Source: Persicimonas caeni
Lineage (GTDB): Bacteria > Myxococcota_A > Bradymonadia > Bradymonadales > Bradymonadaceae
NCBI RefSeq assembly: GCF_006517175.1
Contig: NZ_CP041186.1
Location: 6,227,074 to 6,291,073 of the forward strand
Length of the DNA stretch: 64,000 bases
Direction: 5' to 3'
A program made the position numbers and the translations under genes. The notes beneath the pieces are model-generated. The model worked only from the letters and a program-made list of their open reading frames with translations, was not told the DNA's origin and did not search any database. Positions within the stretch are counted from its first letter, which is position 1, and the number at the start of each line of letters is the position of its first letter. Shown piece by piece: positions 1 to 8,307 of this stretch.

Positions 1-2
1 CG

Positions 3-365
3 TCGGTCGACCCCGTCGAGCTCGCCAGCGACGCTCAGCAGGTGGTGGCCGGCGAGTTGCACAGCTGCGCCTTGCTCGACGACGGAGGCGTGCAGTGCTG
101 GGGTGACAACAAGTTCGGCCAGCTCGGCTACGGCCACGAAAACCCCGTCGGCGACACAGCCACGCCTTCGACCGTCGGCAAAGTCTACCTCGGCGCCAAA
201 GCTACCGCGCTCGCCGCCGGCGCCTACCACACCTGCGCGCTGCTCGAAGATGGCAACGTGCGCTGCTGGGGCTACAATGAACACGGCCAGCTCGGCTACG
301 GGCACTCGAACGACATCGGAGACAACGAGCCGCCGGGGAGCGTCGCAAATGTGGCGGTGGAGTGA
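3..365 (+). CDS. RCC1-repeat protein, C-terminal fragment
   Basis: The frame is open from the left window edge, so the N-terminus is missing. What remains is two RCC1-type beta-propeller blades, each with the pattern H-[ST]-C-A-L-L followed by CWG and GQLGYG. This Cys-rich bacterial RCC1 form is typical of secreted or surface proteins, and another member lies at 15308-17026. The frame ends 12 bases before yigZ. Substrate or partner cannot be told from the fragment. Confidence 0.85.
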   Translation, partial: SVDPVELASDAQQVVAGELHSCALLDDGGVQCWGDNKFGQLGYGHENPVGDTATPSTVGKVYLGAKATALAAGAYHTCALLEDGNVRCWGYNEHGQLGYGHSNDIGDNEPPGSVANVAVE

Positions 366-377
366 GCGGGTGGAGGT

Positions 378-1022
378 ATGAGCAACGATACCAACCAAAA
401 CGAAAACCCGGAGCCGTATAAGGTCGTCGCCGGGTTCGGCGAAGCCGAGTACGTGGTCGAGCGCAGTCGGTTCATCGGGCGTGCGTTGCCGGTCGAGTCG
501 GAAGACGAGGCGCTCGCCTACGTCGATGAGGTCAAAGAGGAACACTACGACGCGCGTCATGTCTGCTACGGGTTTCGCATCGGACGGGGCTCGCAGACGA
601 TCGATCGGTGCAACGACGACGGCGAGCCGGCGCGTACCGCCGGGCTTCCAATCTGGCAGATTCTGGAGGGGCGCGAGATTACCGACACGTTGGTGGTGGT
701 GATCCGCTATTTCGGAGGCATCAAGCTTGGGATGGGAGGGCTTGCGCGGGCCTACCGCGAGGCGGCCAGGCAAGCGCTCGACGAGGCCGGGGTCGAGCAG
801 CGGTTTCCGTCGGTCGATGTCTCATTGAGCGTGCCGTACGCGATGCACGGCAAAGTCGAGCATCTGCTCGATCAGTTCGAGGGGGTTCGCGAGCGTGACA
901 CCGACTTTACGGCCGATGTCACGCTGCATTTGTCGATCTATCGACGGGACCTGGGCAAGGTGACGAAGCGGTTGGCCGCGCTTCTCCAGTGCGAGCCCGG
1001 CGAGGTCTTCGACCAGTCCTGA
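378..1022 (+). CDS. yigZ: YigZ / IMPACT family protein (UPF0029)
   Basis: This 214-residue protein has the expected length and motifs of the YigZ/IMPACT family: DGEPARTAGLPI at residues 81-92 and YFGGIKLGMGGLARAY at 111-126. The family is cytosolic. Its eukaryotic member IMPACT binds GCN1, but the bacterial role is poorly defined (known of the family). GGAGG sits only one base before ATG 378, an unusually tight spacing, yet no better in-frame start exists between the upstream stop and this ATG. The last 85 bases overlap the 3' end of the convergent kinase-like gene on the other strand. Confidence 0.9.
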   Translation: MSNDTNQNENPEPYKVVAGFGEAEYVVERSRFIGRALPVESEDEALAYVDEVKEEHYDARHVCYGFRIGRGSQTIDRCNDDGEPARTAGLPIWQILEGREITDTLVVVIRYFGGIKLGMGGLARAYREAARQALDEAGVEQRFPSVDVSLSVPYAMHGKVEHLLDQFEGVRERDTDFTADVTLHLSIYRRDLGKVTKRLAALLQCEPGEVFDQS

Positions 1023-2182
1023 CTGGGCATGCTTGCGGGGTTGGGGCGGCGCTTCTGTTGCCCCTGCTCGCCTTTCGAGGCCGTGTTCGGGCTTTGTCTC
1101 GGCAGTACGGCGGTGACGCGAAACTCTTCGCCGGACTTTGCTTCCGACCAACTTCCCCCCATCTCCCGTGTCAATTCGGCGGCGAGGCCCAGAGGCGTCG
1201 AGCCGTCGAGGGTGTTGCGCCGCAGAATACCGAGCAAGTCGAGGCGCAGGCTGCCCCGGGGCTTGCGGGGGGCGACGATTTCGAGGCACGCCCCCACCGA
1301 GCGCGAGCTGACGCGCACGCTGCAGTGGTTGTCACCCTCGGAGTCGAGCATGTAGGCGGCCAGCATGATGTAGACGAGCTGATACAGCCGCGGCCGGTCG
1401 GTGCGAAGGTACGCCGGGCGAAGTTGCAATTCGACGTGGGCGTTGAGAAAGCTGCCGAGCTGGTCGTGCACCCGCTCGACGGCGTCGGCCAAGTTGACTC
1501 GCTCGCTGTGGCCGCTCGACTCGGCGGCCAGCATCTCGAGCTCACTCACGATGCTGTGGATGCGGTTGAGGTTGCGCCCCAAGCGATCGACCATCAGCGC
1601 CATCTTGTCGTCGTCGTGAGGCACCATCGCGCTAAGCTGGCGCAGATAGCCCACGCAGGTGGTCAGCGGGTTGTTGAGCTCGTGGCCGACCGCGCCGGCG
1701 AGATCGGTCAGCGCATGCTCGTCGGCGACCATTGCCATGTCGTCGTCGATGGGCGCCAACACACGGTCCATCTCGAGCACACGCTCCATGTCGATGATTT
1801 GAGTGCGCTCGAGCGCTTGTTCGTCGCGCACGGTCGTGCGCAGCGACTCCGGCTCGTCGTCGAGCTGCCAGATGAGCATCTCGGGATTGGTGTCGTCCGC
1901 CGGCGCGCGCCCGTTCGATGAGCAGAGCCCGGCCGGCACACTCTCCTCTTCGTCTCGCCGTTCGCGTTTGGCCCACCCCATCCGAATCGTCGACGGGCGG
2001 TCGTCCCACTCGTCGGAGTCAGACACCTTTTCGTCGCGAATCCACTCGTCGGTCGGGGGTGTGTCCTCTTCGACACACGGCTGCCGCTCGCTCTCCGGAA
2101 TCTCCAGCGTCGGACATTCCTCGAGCGTCATTCGGTCGGTGGTGTTCCTGCGGAGCGAATCGTTGTTTCGCTCGTCTGTCAT
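938..2182 (-). CDS. Histidine kinase-like protein with eroded ATPase domain
   Basis: The protein has 414 residues. About 150 acidic, low-complexity residues come first, then a HisKA-type H-box (GHELNNPLTT, His167) and a region that aligns by position with HATPase_c. The ATP-binding motifs look degraded: the N-box Asn is absent (YIMLAAYMLDS where a LxxNAxx would be expected), and the DxGxG G1 box is replaced by a stretch around IVAPRKPRG. Only the GLAAELTREMGGS segment resembles the G2 region. No membrane segment is seen, so it is probably cytosolic. It may be a phosphotransfer or dimerisation pseudokinase rather than an active kinase (inference). The basic C-terminal tail overlaps yigZ antisense and may not be conserved. 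Confidence 0.7.
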   Translation of the reverse strand: MTDERNNDSLRRNTTDRMTLEECPTLEIPESERQPCVEEDTPPTDEWIRDEKVSDSDEWDDRPSTIRMGWAKRERRDEEESVPAGLCSSNGRAPADDTNPEMLIWQLDDEPESLRTTVRDEQALERTQIIDMERVLEMDRVLAPIDDDMAMVADEHALTDLAGAVGHELNNPLTTCVGYLRQLSAMVPHDDDKMALMVDRLGRNLNRIHSIVSELEMLAAESSGHSERVNLADAVERVHDQLGSFLNAHVELQLRPAYLRTDRPRLYQLVYIMLAAYMLDSEGDNHCSVRVSSRSVGACLEIVAPRKPRGSLRLDLLGILRRNTLDGSTPLGLAAELTREMGGSWSEAKSGEEFRVTAVLPRQSPNTASKGEQGQQKRRPNPASMPSQDWSKTSPGSHWRSAANRFVTLPRSRR

Positions 2183-2807
2183 CGCATGCCCCCTGTCGGC
2201 GTCGGACAGAGTTGAAGTTGGTCACCACCCCTGCCTGCGAAGGTGGACTTGCAGCACACAAGTCCGCCTCCACGACGACATACGACGGGTGTAACACGCC
2301 TCGAATTTCCCCAACTCGAGCGCCGCTGGCCTCCCTGCTGGTCGCTCGAGCTACTTCTAGTGTTTCCTCTGGTTGGCCAAAGTAAACGCATCGAGGGCGA
2401 CCGCCAAATGATAATCCACACCGGATTGACCGGGATTTGTCACCACCGCGTCACCCAGAATACAGTTGTGGAGGCTCGAAGGCGCCGATGCATCGCGTCG
2501 TACGTCGCTTTGGCAGAGAGTTTGTCCTACATGTGAATACATGGCGCGGTGCGCAAATTTTTCTGGGCTCTGTTTGGCGTGTTTGCCAAACCGCCCTGAC
2601 AGGCCGTACGAGCCCTAAGGTGGGCGATCTCTGCGGTCTGCCGCGCCAACCCCTCACGTGCTCGAGTGAGCGCAATGTTCACGGGGAAAGGTGGGTTCGG
2701 GGTTAGATTTGAATTCGGTTACGAGTTAGATTGTAGAATCTGCACGGGCCGGAGAGACTGCCTCGGCCGGAGCCCGAAGAACGTCGAATAACCTGGAGGA
2801 ACGCCTC
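2183..2807. other. Intergenic region, no gene recognised
   Basis: About 625 bases lie between the divergent kinase-like gene and the lipase-like gene. Short open frames here have no recognisable motif or good ribosome site. Two small dyads are visible: GTTTGGC/GCCAAAC (2572-2578 and 2585-2591) and AGATT/AATCT (2728-2732 and 2737-2741). Either could be an operator, but nothing confirms this. Confidence 0.5.
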
Positions 2808-3857
2808 GTGACCACCCCCATAAAAGTGCTGGAGCGCTATACCGTGCGGAGCGCGGTGCGCATGCCGCGCATGCTCGGTGAACGCCTGTTCGGAGCGCCG
2901 CCGACCAATGATCTGGGCGTGCCACTCGACTATCAGACCCACATGATGCTCAGCTTGGCTGATTATGTTGGCCAACCACAACTGCACGAGTTGGGTACCG
3001 AGGGGGCGCGCGCCGAGTACGAGCGAACCAACCTGATGTGCAACCTGCCGGTGTGCAAGCTGCGCGAGATCGAGGATCGCCGAATCGACGGGCCGCACGG
3101 GCAGATCCCGGTACGCATCTATCGACCCTCACACGCGCCAGGCCTGCCAGCTTGCGTTTACTACCACGGCGGCGGCTTCGTCATCGGCGGACTCGACGGC
3201 TACGACGGGCTATGCAGCGCGCTGGCCGAGCGTGGCCGGTGCGTGGTCATCAGCGTCGACTACCGCCTGGCACCAGAGCACCCCTTTCCCGCGCCGATCG
3301 ACGACAGCCTGGCTGCCTATCGCTGGGTGCGCGACCACGCCGACGACCTGGGTATCGATGCTGAGCGCATCGCCGTCGCCGGTGATTCGGCGGGCGGCAA
3401 TTTGGCCACAGTGGTCTGCCAGCAGCTCGTCGAGGCCGGCGAGGAGCCGCCGGCGTATCAGTTGCTCATCTACCCGACGACCGATCAGATCGGCGAATAC
3501 GCTTCACATCGCCATTTCGGCGAAGGCTTCCTGTTGACCGGAGCGATGATGGATTGGTTTACCCGGACCTATCTTTCCGGCTACAGCGATTTGGACGACC
3601 CGCGTGTCTCGCCGCTTCGCTTCGACCGCCTCGATAAGCTGCCCCCGACGAGGGTGATCACCGCCGGGTTCGACCCCCTCAGGGACGAGGGCATTGCCTA
3701 TGCCGAGCGCCTCGCTGACGCGGGCGTGACGACCGTCCACCGCAGCTTCGATCGCCTTATCCACAGTTTTATCACCATGGGCGGTCTGCTCGACTCGGCG
3801 GGCCACGCCGTGGCCGATATTGCGCATGGGCTCCGCGATGCCCTGCATCGCGCGTAG
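2808..3857 (+). CDS. Alpha/beta hydrolase, hormone-sensitive lipase (HSL) family
   Basis: This is a 349-residue esterase or lipase of the HSL family. The oxyanion-hole motif HGGG is at residues 120-123, the nucleophile elbow GDSAGG at 192-197 (Ser194), the acid in DPLRDEG (Asp289) and the base His319 in LIHSF. The family hydrolyses short- to medium-chain esters in the cytosol, and the true substrate is unknown. The start is GTG 2808, supported by CTGGAGGA seven bases upstream. No signal peptide is seen. It converges with the aminotransferase gene 15 bases downstream. Confidence 0.88.
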   Translation: MTTPIKVLERYTVRSAVRMPRMLGERLFGAPPTNDLGVPLDYQTHMMLSLADYVGQPQLHELGTEGARAEYERTNLMCNLPVCKLREIEDRRIDGPHGQIPVRIYRPSHAPGLPACVYYHGGGFVIGGLDGYDGLCSALAERGRCVVISVDYRLAPEHPFPAPIDDSLAAYRWVRDHADDLGIDAERIAVAGDSAGGNLATVVCQQLVEAGEEPPAYQLLIYPTTDQIGEYASHRHFGEGFLLTGAMMDWFTRTYLSGYSDLDDPRVSPLRFDRLDKLPPTRVITAGFDPLRDEGIAYAERLADAGVTTVHRSFDRLIHSFITMGGLLDSAGHAVADIAHGLRDALHRA

Positions 3858-3872
3858 TGGTAAGGACGTTGG

Positions 3873-5054
3873 CTACAAGTGTTTGGCAGCGGCCTCGACG
3901 GCCGCTTCGACGTCGGCGTCGTGGCCGTGATCGGCCAGCGCCTCGGCGACTGCGCGCACGGTTTTGAGTAGCTCCTCGGGCAGGGTGATCACGTGACCCA
4001 TGTGGCCGACGCGGAAATAGTCCTGCTTTCGACCCGGGTAGAGCCCACCGGCGACAATCACGCCGCGCTTTTTGATGTCGGCCAACATACTCGCGTCGAC
4101 GCCCTCCGGATACATGATCGCGCTGAGGGTATTGGCGGCGAGGTCGTCGGTGGCCGGGAAGAGCTCCAAGCCCAGCGTCGTCCAGGCGGCGCGCATGGCG
4201 TCGGCGGCGACCTGGTGGGCGTTGATGCGCGCGGAGATGCCGCGCTCGCCGCGATATTCGTAGGCGAGGATCTCTGCCAGGCTGGCCTCGAGGGCATTGA
4301 CCAGATTGGTCGCCGGCGTCGAGAAGTAGCTGCCGCGGCGCTCTTCGTAGGCGTTCATGATGGGGAGCCACTCTCGCCAGTCCAACGACATCGGTGGGGG
4401 CTCGGAGAGTGCCGCGCGTGCTTCCATGGCGCGAGGGCTGGCGACCATCAGCGCGAGCCCGGGAGGCACGCCGACAGCCTTTTGTGAGGCAGTCAGATAG
4501 ACGTCGGCGCCCCATTCGCTCATCTGAAAAGCTTCGGCGGCGGTGGCGCAAACCCCGTCGAACACCGACAGGACATCGTACTGGCGAGCGAGCTCGCAGA
4601 TCGTCTCGGCGTCGATGCGCACGCCGGTCGAGGTGTCGACGTGGGTGGCAAAGATGGCGTCGACCGGACGCGCCTCGAGTGCTTGCTTTAGGCCGTCGAC
4701 GCTGGGCACCTGACCGGGCCGGGCGCCCACTTCGGTGAGCTGGACGCCGCGGCGACGAAGCATCTCGGCCATGCGATCCGAAAAGTAGCCGGTGTTGACG
4801 ACCAGCGCGCGTTGGCCGGGCTCGAGCAGGTTGCACACCGCCATTTCCATGGCGATGGTCCCGCTGCCGGCGATGACGAACGGTTGGCTGTCGGGGCCGG
4901 CGCACCACACCTGGCGCATCATCTCGATGGAGCTGCCGAAGTTTTCGATAAAGTCGGCGGCGAGATGGCTCGGCGGAGGGGTTTCGAAGGCCTCGAGTAC
5001 GGTCGGAGAGACCTCAATCGGGCCGGGGATCATCAACAGATTCTTGTTCGGCAT
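3873..5054 (-). CDS. Class V aminotransferase (alanine/serine-glyoxylate type)
   Basis: This 393-residue PLP enzyme resembles alanine:glyoxylate or serine:glyoxylate aminotransferases. It opens with LLMIPGPIEVSP, typical of the family, has the cofactor-phosphate loop SGTIAME near residues 64-70, Asp166 for the pyridine nitrogen, and the Schiff-base lysine in TASQKAVG (Lys192). The last part, with RVGHMGH, is the usual C-terminal signature. GAGG sits six bases before ATG 5054. It lies 84 bases downstream of the sulfotransferase gene on the same strand, so the two may be co-transcribed. Which amino donor it uses cannot be told. Confidence 0.88.
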   Translation of the reverse strand: MPNKNLLMIPGPIEVSPTVLEAFETPPPSHLAADFIENFGSSIEMMRQVWCAGPDSQPFVIAGSGTIAMEMAVCNLLEPGQRALVVNTGYFSDRMAEMLRRRGVQLTEVGARPGQVPSVDGLKQALEARPVDAIFATHVDTSTGVRIDAETICELARQYDVLSVFDGVCATAAEAFQMSEWGADVYLTASQKAVGVPPGLALMVASPRAMEARAALSEPPPMSLDWREWLPIMNAYEERRGSYFSTPATNLVNALEASLAEILAYEYRGERGISARINAHQVAADAMRAAWTTLGLELFPATDDLAANTLSAIMYPEGVDASMLADIKKRGVIVAGGLYPGRKQDYFRVGHMGHVITLPEELLKTVRAVAEALADHGHDADVEAAVEAAAKHL

Positions 5055-5138
5055 CGGCTACCTCAATCGATACGACGAAATTCGATCTGGAACGCAGCCA
5101 GTATCCCACAGTTGTGTGCAGGTGCAAGGCCGGCGACA

Positions 5139-6293
5139 CTACGGTTCGAAGCCGTAGGTGTCGAAGACCTCGCGCAACTCGTGGGCGATGAAGCCCTTGG
5201 AGAGTCCATACTGTTCGAGGGAGTAGGAGTGGCTGCTCGTGTGCTTGTCAGCGCGGGCGAGTTCTTCGCGCACCCGCCGGCGCACGTCGTCGGTGAGCGG
5301 GCGGTCGAGCCACGCGTAGATGCGCTCGAGAGTCGCCTCCGGGGCGCTGACGAGGTCGTCGAAGCGAATCGTGGTCATCTTCCCCGGCCCCAACTCGGAG
5401 CGCGCCCGGTGCATGCGCTTGTAGTAGTCGATGGCGAGCATGGCCAGACGCCGGCTCGGCGCGCCGTCTTCGGGCAACGAGGGCGAAACCGCCGCCCAGG
5501 CGGCACGAAACATGCTCACAAATGAGGGGATGCTCTTGTAGGGGTGGCGCACCAGGTGCACGAAACGCGCCTGGGGAAAGGCCGTACGCATGGTTTCGAG
5601 TCGGCCGGCCATCAATACGCTCTTGTCGAGCAGTTGTCCGTCGGATTGCTCGGCCTCGAAGATGCGCTGGACGCTGTCGCGGTAGTAGCGCGCCAAGCGC
5701 TCGCGCACCGGGGCGGGTAGCGTGTCGACGAAGCCTGCCTCGTGGGCGGCGTCGAGTTCGTGCAACAGAAGATAGAGTCCGGGGCTGAGCAGCGTGAGTA
5801 CGAAGAGCCCCTCGTCTTCCTCGGGCCTGGAGAAGCCGAGCTGGTGGATGCCGTCCCAGCCGTCGAAGGCGAGGCCCTCGAGTTTATCGAGCGCCCAGCG
5901 CAGTGGGCCGCCCACGCGCTTGTCGAGGCGTTCGAGGCCGTGGATGAGCCGAATGATCGACACCGACGGCAAGATGGTGTGGTACAGCTTGAAGTGGGCG
6001 AAGTCGTCGTCCAGAGACATCAAACGATGCAAAAAGGTGGTGCCGCTTCGGGGCGCGGCGACGATAAAGATCGGCTCGCCCGGGTCGCGGTCGCGGTAGC
6101 CGGGAAACAGCACGTCGTCGAGCGCGCGCCCCATCCGCACGCCCGCGTAGACCATCCGATGCGCGGCGAATAGGCCCAGCGCCCAGCCGATGCGGCGCAA
6201 ATCGGGCTGCGTGATCGACAGAGTGGTCTTCGCCACTGCGCGTAACGTAGTTTGATCGACGAAGATGGGATCACGCTCAGCAGGCCGGGCCAT
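5139..6293 (-). CDS. Sulfotransferase family protein
   Basis: This 384-residue protein has the PAPS-binding signatures of sulfotransferases: the 5'-phosphosulfate loop APRSGTTFLHRL at residues 80-91 and a 3'-phosphate-binding segment VRHPYKSIPSF near residues 250-260. It belongs to the bacterial group related to sulfolipid and hopanoid-type sulfotransferases (inference), which move sulfate from PAPS to an alcohol. The acceptor is unknown. There is no clear signal peptide. It is upstream of the aminotransferase gene on the same strand. Confidence 0.85.
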   Translation of the reverse strand: MARPAERDPIFVDQTTLRAVAKTTLSITQPDLRRIGWALGLFAAHRMVYAGVRMGRALDDVLFPGYRDRDPGEPIFIVAAPRSGTTFLHRLMSLDDDFAHFKLYHTILPSVSIIRLIHGLERLDKRVGGPLRWALDKLEGLAFDGWDGIHQLGFSRPEEDEGLFVLTLLSPGLYLLLHELDAAHEAGFVDTLPAPVRERLARYYRDSVQRIFEAEQSDGQLLDKSVLMAGRLETMRTAFPQARFVHLVRHPYKSIPSFVSMFRAAWAAVSPSLPEDGAPSRRLAMLAIDYYKRMHRARSELGPGKMTTIRFDDLVSAPEATLERIYAWLDRPLTDDVRRRVREELARADKHTSSHSYSLEQYGLSKGFIAHELREVFDTYGFEP

Positions 6294-6472
6294 TGTCTAT
6301 CCACTCTCGAGGGAAGCACAATTTAGCCCAAACTTAAGACGCGTGCACCCAATGTGAAGCCGAATGAGCGTGGCTGGCTCGCGGTGGGGCGTTTGACGTC
6401 ATCCCTTGTGGTGTTTAGCGTCCCGACGCACGTTCTCTGATTTTGTGACTCTCCACTTCAAGGAGCACTACT

Positions 6473-6835
6473 GTGATTAAACTCGTCGTCAAGACACCTA
6501 ACGACGGAGAACTCCAGACTATCTGCACTCGGGAGTACAACGAAGCTAGCTTCGTGATGCCCGAGCCGCGAAACGTCCTGTCCATCCCCAACGAAGAGGG
6601 TGAGGACGAGACGCGCTACTACGTCGAAAACGTCATCCACCACCTTGCCGACGACCAGCCCGAGCTTCAGCTCGTGGTCCGTGACGAGGAAGAGGTCCTG
6701 CGCCAGGTGCGCCAGCAGCGCCAGCAGCAGATGCGCCAAATGCAGCAGCTCCAGCAGTCCCAGGGCGGCCAGGGCGGCGGCAACCCGTTTAGCAAGGGCG
6801 GCAACAGCGGCAACAACAGCCCGTTTAGCCTGTAA
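6473..6835 (+). CDS. Small Gln-rich protein of unknown function
   Basis: This is a 120-residue protein I do not recognise. Residues 1-75 look like a compact beta-rich fold that includes the phrase MPEPRNVLSIPNEEG. Residues 76-96 are a Gln/Arg-rich helix (RQQRQQQMRQMQQLQQ), and the tail is Gly/Asn-rich and ends NNSPFSL. AGGAG seven bases before GTG 6473 decides the start. A strong terminator follows 32 bases after the stop, so it is a one-gene transcript. The low-complexity tail suggests a multimerising or surface-interacting region (inference). Confidence 0.75.
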   Translation: MIKLVVKTPNDGELQTICTREYNEASFVMPEPRNVLSIPNEEGEDETRYYVENVIHHLADDQPELQLVVRDEEEVLRQVRQQRQQQMRQMQQLQQSQGGQGGGNPFSKGGNSGNNSPFSL

Positions 6836-6866
6836 GTCCAGCCGGACATGTCCAAGCAGCCGAAAG

Positions 6867-6910
6867 AGCCTGGCGGTGCAAGTCCTTGCGCCGCCAGGCT
6901 TTTTTGTTTT
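6867..6910 (+). terminator. Rho-independent terminator
   Basis: A stem of about 15 bp (AGCCTGGCGGTGCAA paired with TTGCGCCGCCAGGCT, one G-U pair) with a GTCC loop is followed by TTTTTTGTTTT. It ends the transcript of the small Gln-rich gene. Confidence 0.92.
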
Positions 6911-7012
6911 TAGAAAGGTCATTGGCTACTACCGGGGGGGCGTCTATGATGAAGACCAGAAGAGTCAACAACGTATCAAAGGTAGCGAAGCAACCAAGGC
7001 CTCGAGGTGAGT

Positions 7013-8140
7013 ATGCGTCTACGTCGGCGAATTGCCGCTCTGATGACGATGGTGGTGCTGTGGGTTCCGATTTCGGTTTCCGCTCAGTCAGCGCCTGCAG
7101 CAGCACAAGCACAAAAAGCAGAACAAGCACAGAAGGCCGAACAGGCACAAGAGCAAGCGGAGCACGACCAGTTACGGCAGGTAGCAGCGCCTACCGAAGA
7201 GGCGCGGGAGACAGAGCAGACAGACGAGGACTGGTGGACCCCATGGTACTTGGTCGACTACGGGCTCATCGCTGCGGGAACCACCGCGTTGATCGTCGGC
7301 GAAGAAATTGAGCCTACCTACGACGCGGGCATCGGACCGGCCTACAATCCGGATGATCCGGCGAGCTTCTTCGCAAGCCCCGACGCCCAACTCGTCGGCG
7401 AGCGCTTTATCGATGAACACCAGGGCGAGACCGTGCCGGCCTCCTGGGTGATGGGCGCCATCGGCGGCGCCACGCTCTATCTGGGCGCGCTCGAAGGCAA
7501 GGCGTGGGCCGACGGCTCGGGCTCCGCTCAGCAATTTCACGACATGATGATCGGCTTTCTGGAGACCACCGCGCTTACGGCCGGGGTGACCAACTTGGTC
7601 AAGCCTTCGGTGGGCCGGCTGCGTCCCGACTTCCAGGACCGCGCGCTGCGTCACGTCTGCAGCACGGACGCGCCGTCGAACGTCGACTGTGACGGCTACC
7701 GAAACCAGCCACTGTCAGACGATCCCGACGAGGCCGAGGCGATCTTGCTCGACGGGCGGCGGAGCTTCTTCTCGGGCCACAGCTCCAACGCGTTCAGCGT
7801 GTTCACCTACACCTCGTTGGCCATCGGCGGGCACTACGTCTGGGGCGACGACGCCACCCCTCGAAGCCGCGCTGCGGGCATTTTTGCCCAAAGTCTGCTG
7901 ATGACGACGGCCTCGTATGTGGCCGGCTCGCGCCTAATTGACGGGCGCCACCATGTCAGCGACGTACTCAGCGGAGCGGCGGTCGGACTGGCTTTTGCCA
8001 ACTTCTCCTACTGGCGGCGCTTCGACCTCGCCGGCAACCCGCGTGGTCGAGACCTGCAGTTCTGGGAGCAAGTCGACCTCGACATCGAGCTCGGCCCGGC
8101 GCCCAACGGGGCCGGCGTGCAGCTTACGGTTCGTCACTGA
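7013..8140 (+). CDS. PAP2-family phosphatase, exported
   Basis: This is a 375-residue PAP2 superfamily protein with an N-terminal signal peptide (Arg-rich start, hydrophobic core, VSAQSA cleavage region). An Ala/Gln/Glu repeat linker (AQKAEQ) follows at about residues 30-50. The catalytic signature is present as KPSVGRLRP (197-205), SGHSS (254-258) and SR-x5-H-x3-D (Arg307, His313, Asp317). The second motif reads FSGH rather than the usual PSGH, while the catalytic His is kept. The family removes phosphate from lipid or isoprenoid phosphates at the membrane or in the periplasm. GAGG at 7004-7007 favours ATG 7013 over the overlapping GTG 7007. Confidence 0.85.
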   Translation: MRLRRRIAALMTMVVLWVPISVSAQSAPAAAQAQKAEQAQKAEQAQEQAEHDQLRQVAAPTEEARETEQTDEDWWTPWYLVDYGLIAAGTTALIVGEEIEPTYDAGIGPAYNPDDPASFFASPDAQLVGERFIDEHQGETVPASWVMGAIGGATLYLGALEGKAWADGSGSAQQFHDMMIGFLETTALTAGVTNLVKPSVGRLRPDFQDRALRHVCSTDAPSNVDCDGYRNQPLSDDPDEAEAILLDGRRSFFSGHSSNAFSVFTYTSLAIGGHYVWGDDATPRSRAAGIFAQSLLMTTASYVAGSRLIDGRHHVSDVLSGAAVGLAFANFSYWRRFDLAGNPRGRDLQFWEQVDLDIELGPAPNGAGVQLTVRH

Positions 8141-8224
8141 GAGAGGCCCCAAGACAAATATTGAGCAGCGGGAACTACCAGTCAGCGCTCGTTTGTTGGA
8201 CTGACGCACCAGTCACCCTTGTGT

Positions 8225-8245
8225 GTAAATCGCCTTGTGATTTAC
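8225..8245. promoter_or_regulatory. Dyad operator candidate upstream of desaturase
   Basis: GTAAATC (8225-8231) and GATTTAC (8239-8245) form a perfect 7-bp inverted repeat with a 7-base spacer, about 63 bases before the desaturase start. Many desaturase genes are controlled by TetR-type lipid-sensing repressors, so this could be such an operator (inference). Confidence 0.35.
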
Positions 8246-8307
8246 CTTGGGGCGTGATTGTGTTATTGAAAGACGACGTTCACGAAAATCAGTACCGATG
8301 ACTGAGT

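Noticed and set aside
2183-2807. Several short frames in the first long gap
   Set aside because: They overlap each other on both strands and show no motif or ribosome site.
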